A DNA stretch of 64,000 bases from DASQPR01 sp963836785 (GTDB lineage Bacteria; Actinomycetota; Actinomycetes; Mycobacteriales; Micromonosporaceae), in contig CAWIKW010000005.1 in assembly GCA_963836785.1 (NCBI GenBank), positions 665,817-729,816 of the forward strand, read 5' to 3'. A program made the translations under genes and the position numbers. Below the pieces are notes generated by a model. It was not told where the DNA came from and ran no database searches. It was given only the letters and a program-made list of their open reading frames with translations. Shown one piece after another: positions 59,932 to 64,000 of this stretch; positions within the stretch are counted from its first letter, which is position 1; every line of letters starts with the position of its first letter.

Positions 59932-60344
59932 ACGTCCACGTACTCGCGGCCCTCGATGATGGGCCGCACATCGGCGTACAAGCCCTCCGCGCCCTCAGGT
60001 CCGGGCGGGCACTGCGACATGCGCGCGGCCAGTTCCGTCGCACGATCGAAGCTCGGGCACTCCACGATCGTGTAGCCGGCGAGCACCTCCTGCGCCTCGG
60101 GATACGGCCCGTCGGTCACGACTGGCACCCCGCCGCGCATCTGGATCCGCCGCGTGTGCACCGGCGCGTCCAGTCCGCGGGCGTCGACGAGTTCGCCCGA
60201 CTCGGCGATCTCCTGGTGGAACTTCTCCATGAACTCGCCCATCGCACCGAGCTGCTCGCCCGTCCAGGCCTTCTTGACGGTCGACTTGCCCTGCATGGCC
60301 TCGTAGTCCTGCTGCGACGCGTACAGCAAAATCATGTACTTCAT
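59928..60344 (-). CDS. YCII-related DGPF domain protein
   Basis: A 138-residue YCII/DGPF protein: KYMILLYASQQDYEAMQG at the start and VTDGPYPEAQEVLAGYTIVE containing the DGP motif. It is the usual genetic partner of ECF42 sigma factors and is generally among the genes they activate. Overlaps the sigma gene by GTGA. GAGGGGAC upstream of ATG 60344 serves as RBS. Biochemical activity unknown. Confidence 0.93.
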   Translation of the reverse strand: MKYMILLYASQQDYEAMQGKSTVKKAWTGEQLGAMGEFMEKFHQEIAESGELVDARGLDAPVHTRRIQMRGGVPVVTDGPYPEAQEVLAGYTIVECPSFDRATELAARMSQCPPGPEGAEGLYADVRPIIEGREYVDV

Positions 60345-60430
60345 GATCGTCCCCTCTCGAACCGATGGTTGCCTGTGACGTCGGAGCCGGCGGCCACGAT
60401 CGGACATCCCGGCGCGATAGCCTCGCGTTC

Positions 60431-61540
60431 ATGACAGCACCGCCGGCGACTTCCGGCACGTCGAACAAACGCATTCAGGGGTACGGCGCCACCTCGACCG
60501 CACTGGCGTTGCTCAGCAATCGGCAGCTCGGTCGGCTCCTCGACGCGACGCCACTCCTCGGTCACGGAATCGGGGGCACCTCGGCGTTGCTGGATATCGA
60601 TGGCACGCCGGTTTTCGCCAAGCGGGTTCCACTCACCGATCTCGAACGGCGCGCCGAGAACGTGATGTCGACGGCGAACCTGTTCGAGCTGCCGTCCTAC
60701 TGTCACTACGGCGTCGGCTCGGCCGGCGGGGGAGTGTGGCGGGAGCTCGCCGCGCACACGATGACGACGAATTGGGTTCTCAGCGGCCAGAGCGAGAGCT
60801 TCCCGTTGATGTACCACTGGCGTGTGCTCACCGAGCCGAGCGCGACACCGTCACCGCGTGGTGAACCAGGATCGCTCGATGAGATCGTGGAGTATTGGCA
60901 CGGCTCGGAGGCCGTTCGGCACCGGCTCGAAGCGCTTCAGCGCGCCACGGCGAGCGTGGTCCTGTTCCTCGAATACGTGCCGCAAAATCTCAACCACTGG
61001 CTTCGCGATCAACTCGCTCGCGGCGACGAAGCGCTCGAAGCGGCGTGCACGATGGTCGAGGCCGGTCTGCGCGACGGCGTGTCGTACATGAACGCGAACG
61101 GCTTGTTTCATTTCGACGCGCACTTCGGAAACATCCTCACCGATGGGCGACGCCTGTACCTGACCGATTTCGGGTTGGCGACGTCGGCGCGGTTTGAGTT
61201 GTCCGCGACCGAACGCGAGTTTGTTGACGCGAATCGCAGCCATGACGGGTGTTACGCGGTGACGCAGTTGGTCAACTGGCTCGTGTCGGCCTTGGTCAAG
61301 CCGGCCGACCCGGCCGAGCGCAACGCCTATGTCCGGCGCGTCGCGGCGGGCTCGGCGGCGGCGGATGTGCCGCCGTGGGCGGCGAAGATCATCGCGCGCT
61401 ACGCCCCGATCGCGGTGCTGCTGAATGACTTTTACTGGGGCCTGTTCGGCGAGAGTCGCAAGACGCCGTACCCGACGGCGGAGGTGGAACGGGTGTCGGC
61501 CGAGATCGGGTTCTCGCCGATTGCTACCCCCGTTGGTTGA
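60431..61540 (+). CDS. Protein-kinase-fold protein of unknown role
   Basis: A 369-residue protein with a kinase-like core. VFAKRVPLTD supplies the ATP-binding Lys, FLEYVPQNLNHWLRDQL a hinge-like segment, and GLFHFDAHFGNILTDGRRLY followed by LTDFGLAT give catalytic HxDxxxxN- and DFG-like motifs. The N-terminus holds QGYGATSTALALLSNRQL. The catalytic loop (HFDAHFGN) is closer to APH and bacterial kinase-like families than to HRD kinases. Unlinked to neighbours by operon. Substrate unknown. Confidence 0.78.
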   Translation: MTAPPATSGTSNKRIQGYGATSTALALLSNRQLGRLLDATPLLGHGIGGTSALLDIDGTPVFAKRVPLTDLERRAENVMSTANLFELPSYCHYGVGSAGGGVWRELAAHTMTTNWVLSGQSESFPLMYHWRVLTEPSATPSPRGEPGSLDEIVEYWHGSEAVRHRLEALQRATASVVLFLEYVPQNLNHWLRDQLARGDEALEAACTMVEAGLRDGVSYMNANGLFHFDAHFGNILTDGRRLYLTDFGLATSARFELSATEREFVDANRSHDGCYAVTQLVNWLVSALVKPADPAERNAYVRRVAAGSAAADVPPWAAKIIARYAPIAVLLNDFYWGLFGESRKTPYPTAEVERVSAEIGFSPIATPVG

Positions 61541-61605
61541 TCCTGGCGATCCGGTCGCACGAGCGGTCGGGCTTCCGTAATGTCCGCGGTGTGGAAGAGC
61601 CGCGA

Positions 61606-61836
61606 ATGACCCGATGGTGGATGAACGAGATCCGAGGCGAGCTGCAGGACGAATGGTGCGCCGCGCTCGACGGATCGCCGATCACGACCGAGATGGTTGC
61701 GTCGGTGCCGGACGAGTTCCGCGATCATGGTGCCGGCGACTGGGTACGGCTGCCAGCCGACGGAGCCTCCGATGAGGGCTGGATGATGCGGGCCGACTTC
61801 CAGGCGTTCATCGCCTCGCAGTGCGCTCGCCGGTAG
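61606..61836 (+). CDS. Small hypothetical protein (76 aa)
   Basis: A 76-residue acidic protein (MTRWWMNEIRGELQDEW ... MMRADFQAFIASQCARR) rich in Trp and charged residues, predicted soluble and helical. GTG 61591 would add five residues. It follows the kinase-like gene by 65 bp on the same strand and ends just before a terminator. No family recognised. Confidence 0.55.
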   Translation: MTRWWMNEIRGELQDEWCAALDGSPITTEMVASVPDEFRDHGAGDWVRLPADGASDEGWMMRADFQAFIASQCARR

Positions 61837-61895
61837 CGGCCGCCCGCTATCCGTTCGTTATTTGCGAGGCATCGCTCACGTACCCACGTAACGGA

Positions 61896-61927
61896 GTGAG
61901 CGCACGCGCGACGGCGCGTGCGCTCAC
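61896..61927. terminator. 14-bp perfect hairpin with GACG loop
   Basis: GTGAGCGCACGCGC and GCGCGTGCGCTCAC form a perfect stem between two converging genes. CGCTCAC at 61873-61879 can pair with GTGAGCG (61896-61902), so a second, mutually exclusive hairpin exists. Confidence 0.85.
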
Positions 61928-61943
61928 CAACTGGCTCTCGGTC

Positions 61944-62987
61944 CTAGCTCGCCGCCAACCCCGCGACCGCCTTGGGAAGACCGTCCCACGATCCGAGCGG
62001 CGACAACGCCCCGCCGCCGCTGACGGACCAACCGAAGATGCGCTGCGAGTCCGCGTCGATCGCATAGAGGAAACGGCCGTCATCGGTCATGCACTCATCC
62101 CGCAGCCCGGTGTGGCCGTCCACGCCGACCCCGGCCATCGGGTCGTCGAGGGTAAGGCTCCCGTCCGGCCCGATCGCGTAGCGCGACACGGTGCTGTCGG
62201 CAAAGTTCGTCGTGTAGACGTAGCGGTTGTCGTTCGAGACGACCGCCCAGCAGATTTCGCTGTGACCGTTGCCGATCGAGCGGGACATCGGCGTGATGTC
62301 GGCGCCACGCTGGATGTAGGAGGATGCGGCGGCCTTGCCCTTCGCGGCGCCGAACGCCTCCGCGACCACGAGCGCGCCGTCCTCGGTAAACGCGAAGCCG
62401 TACGGTGTCTGCCCGGAGGATGCCTGCATGTGCGGTTCGCCGAGACGACCTCGGTCGTCGACCGGGTACATCGCAATGGCATTCGCACCTCGCTCGGTCA
62501 CCGCGAGAGTGGTGCCGTCCGGGCTGAAGCCGACCTGAGCCGGATCGGCGTCGGCGGCCGGCAGCGGCGTGGAGTCGGCGATCTGCTCGAGCCCGCTGCG
62601 GTCCAGTCGGAATCCGGTCAGTGACGGATCGCCGGTGTTCAATACGTAGACCAGGCCGTCGCGCTCGGTGACGCTCTTTGGCGCCATTCCCGTCACGACG
62701 GTCTGCGCGGTGCGCGCACCGGAGTCGTCGATGTGGAAGAGGCTCAGATCGCCGCTGCCGGAGTTCGTCAGCAGCAGGTGGCGGCCGTCATCGGTGAGCA
62801 TCACTGATCCTTGTGACGGCAGATGTGGTGTGCCGTCACCGAATCCGCCGGTATGTTGCGCGTTGGCGCCGGACAGCGCCCCCGTCGCATCCCGGCGAAA
62901 TGCCATGAGCTGGTTGCCGTCGCGGTCGTTCGACTGCATGTAGACGGCTCCCATGGCTGGATGTTGACGTTCGAAATCGCTTCGCAT
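61944..62987 (-). CDS. Lactonase-family beta-propeller protein
   Basis: A 347-residue seven-bladed-propeller protein resembling 6-phosphogluconolactonase/YVTN proteins. Repeated segments: GAVYMQSNDRDGNQLMAFRR; VMLTDDGRHLLLTNSGSGD; VGFSPDGTTLAVTERGANAI; RYVYTTNFADSTVSRYAI; DDGRFLYAIDADSQRIFGW. ATG 62987 with GGGGAGG 4 nt upstream. No signal peptide, so cytoplasmic. Actual lactonase activity is not shown by the sequence. Confidence 0.88.
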   Translation of the reverse strand: MRSDFERQHPAMGAVYMQSNDRDGNQLMAFRRDATGALSGANAQHTGGFGDGTPHLPSQGSVMLTDDGRHLLLTNSGSGDLSLFHIDDSGARTAQTVVTGMAPKSVTERDGLVYVLNTGDPSLTGFRLDRSGLEQIADSTPLPAADADPAQVGFSPDGTTLAVTERGANAIAMYPVDDRGRLGEPHMQASSGQTPYGFAFTEDGALVVAEAFGAAKGKAAASSYIQRGADITPMSRSIGNGHSEICWAVVSNDNRYVYTTNFADSTVSRYAIGPDGSLTLDDPMAGVGVDGHTGLRDECMTDDGRFLYAIDADSQRIFGWSVSGGGALSPLGSWDGLPKAVAGLAAS

Positions 62988-63250
62988 TGAGCCTCCCCGT
63001 GCATCACAACCGTGCTCTTGCCGCCACCGTAACCCCCTGGCCAGCCGGGTGTGCGCGTCTCGGGATACCGGCCGCGGGTCCTTCGTCACGATCGCCGAGT
63101 TATCCACAACCCGTACCCGTGGGGTTGTGTGGTGTTGGGGGTTGGACAACGCTCAACGTCGATGGCTATGCGTGTCGACGGCGACGGGGAGCTGGTGTGA
63201 GCGCGGCTGGTGTGGCGTCTGCGCTCGTGTGTCGGGTGTGGACTGCGTGC

Positions 63251-64000
63251 GTGACGATCAATCCGATTGTGGCGCCGGTTGGTTCGCGTCCGGGTGATCC
63301 GTGGGCTGGTGTGTGGCTGGCTGAGGATGTTGAGGCGATTCATCAGGGCGTGAGCAGCGGGTCGTGGGTCGATTCGACGTTGGGTGGTGTCGGCGCGGGG
63401 CTGGATACGTTGGCTGCGGTGTCGGATCCGCTGGGGACGTTGATGCAGTACGGCCTGTCGTGGTTGATGGAGCACATCCGGCCGTTGTCGGAGGCGTTGG
63501 ACTGGTTGGCCGGTGATCCGGCGCGGATCGCGTCGCATTCGCAGACGTGGCGGAATGTGGCGGCGAGTCTGCGCTCGGATGTGACGGCGTTCGGTCAGGG
63601 CGCCGCGACCGGGGTGAGTGGGTGGCAGGGTACGGCGGCGACGGCGTATCAGTCGTGGGCGTCGCATCAGCAGACGGTGCTGGGTGGGTTGGCGTCGGCG
63701 GCGGACACGATGGCGTCGATCAGTGACGGGGCCGCGTATCTGGTCGCCGGGGTGCGGGTGATGGTCCGCGACGCGATCGCGACGGTGGTGTCGCGGGCGA
63801 TCGATTACGCCGGTGAGGAGTTCTTTTCGTTTGGTTTGGCGACGCCGTGGGTGATCGAGCAGGTGTCGACGTTGGTGGCGTCGTGGTCGGCGCGGATCGG
63901 TCGGTGGATCACGGCGTTGCGCGACAGTGTCGGCCGGTTGACCTCGATGATGGGTCGCCTCGGCAAGATCATCGAGGCGCTGAAGAAACTCCTGCGCGAC
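63251..64000 (+). CDS. WXG100-type secreted protein, N-terminal part (partial at window edge)
   Basis: The 250 codons visible begin VTINPIVAPVGSRPGDPWAG and contain DPLGTLMQYGLSWLMEHIRP, EALDWLAGDPARIASHSQTW and the WXG turn VSGWQGTAATAYQSW, all typical of actinobacterial WXG100 proteins exported by a type VII system. The gene uses noticeably more T-ending codons than others in the window. Large members carry a C-terminal toxin domain, which here would lie past the right edge. GTG 63251 is preferred; GTG 63197 is in frame too. Confidence 0.85.
   Translation, partial: MTINPIVAPVGSRPGDPWAGVWLAEDVEAIHQGVSSGSWVDSTLGGVGAGLDTLAAVSDPLGTLMQYGLSWLMEHIRPLSEALDWLAGDPARIASHSQTWRNVAASLRSDVTAFGQGAATGVSGWQGTAATAYQSWASHQQTVLGGLASAADTMASISDGAAYLVAGVRVMVRDAIATVVSRAIDYAGEEFFSFGLATPWVIEQVSTLVASWSARIGRWITALRDSVGRLTSMMGRLGKIIEALKKLLRD

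Noticed and set aside
63162..63200. A 12-codon ORF (MAMRVDGDGELV) just before the WXG100 gene
   Set aside because: Too short to support as a gene, though a small T7SS partner gene is often found there; no RBS seen.

Overview
The window is a 64 kb piece of a high-GC actinobacterial (Actinomycetota) chromosome. The evidence is dense two-strand gene packing with frequent ATGA/GTGA overlaps, many GTG starts, a WhiB regulator, the GlgE maltosyltransferase pathway, a mycobacterial-type SOS box, type VII secretion proteins and several TANNNT -10 boxes 6-7 nt before start codons (leaderless mRNAs). The order cannot be named securely. No rRNA, tRNA, CRISPR array or insertion sequence was seen.

Layout. 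1-2832: the 5' part of metH (minus) behind an S-adenosylhomocysteine riboswitch, a small hypothetical gene, and a divergent DUF2000/Lrp pair. 2833-4751: a retron, with a ncRNA whose ends form a perfect 16-bp a1/a2 inverted repeat followed by the reverse transcriptase. 4748-18694 (minus): a complete trehalose/glycogen block, glgE-treS-mak(pep2)-glgB, a hairpin, then glgX-treY-treZ. TreS makes maltose from trehalose, Mak phosphorylates it, GlgE polymerises it and GlgB branches it; GlgX, TreY and TreZ run the route back to trehalose. 18942-28159 (minus): PemK/MazF-like protein, lactone/alditol oxidase, two acetyltransferases, APC permease, GPP34 protein, phosphotransferase, VOC protein and a 14-TM MFS exporter.

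28378-38157: a permease with a His-rich tail under a CsoR-type operator, an orphan GH13 enzyme, WhiB, a beta-hydroxyacid dehydrogenase, a membrane Ser/Thr kinase with an outside CBM2-like domain, an ArsR-like regulator/MFS pair with two operators, and a GT4 glycosyltransferase. 38270-51794: secreted LTD-EEP nuclease, GT39-type membrane glycosyltransferase, aminotransferase, heterodimeric ABC exporter, RecQ, aldo/keto reductase and a secreted GH25 lysozyme. 52033-64000: ArsR/SRPBCC, an orphan type VII secretion pair, HxlR/quinone-oxidoreductase pair, phosphotransferase, PCD-VOC fusion, SOS-controlled dinB, ECF42 sigma with its DGPF partner, a kinase-like protein, a lactonase-fold protein, and a WXG100 protein running off the end.

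Six otherwise complete genes (treZ, oxidase, GNAT, EEP nuclease, SRPBCC, phosphotransferase) are each broken by a net +1 frameshift, four of them at a GGG/CCC run. This suggests a systematic base-level artefact in the assembly, though real decay is not excluded. The most notable finds are the retron, the SAH riboswitch with its RBS-sequestering hairpin, and the CsoR-box permease.
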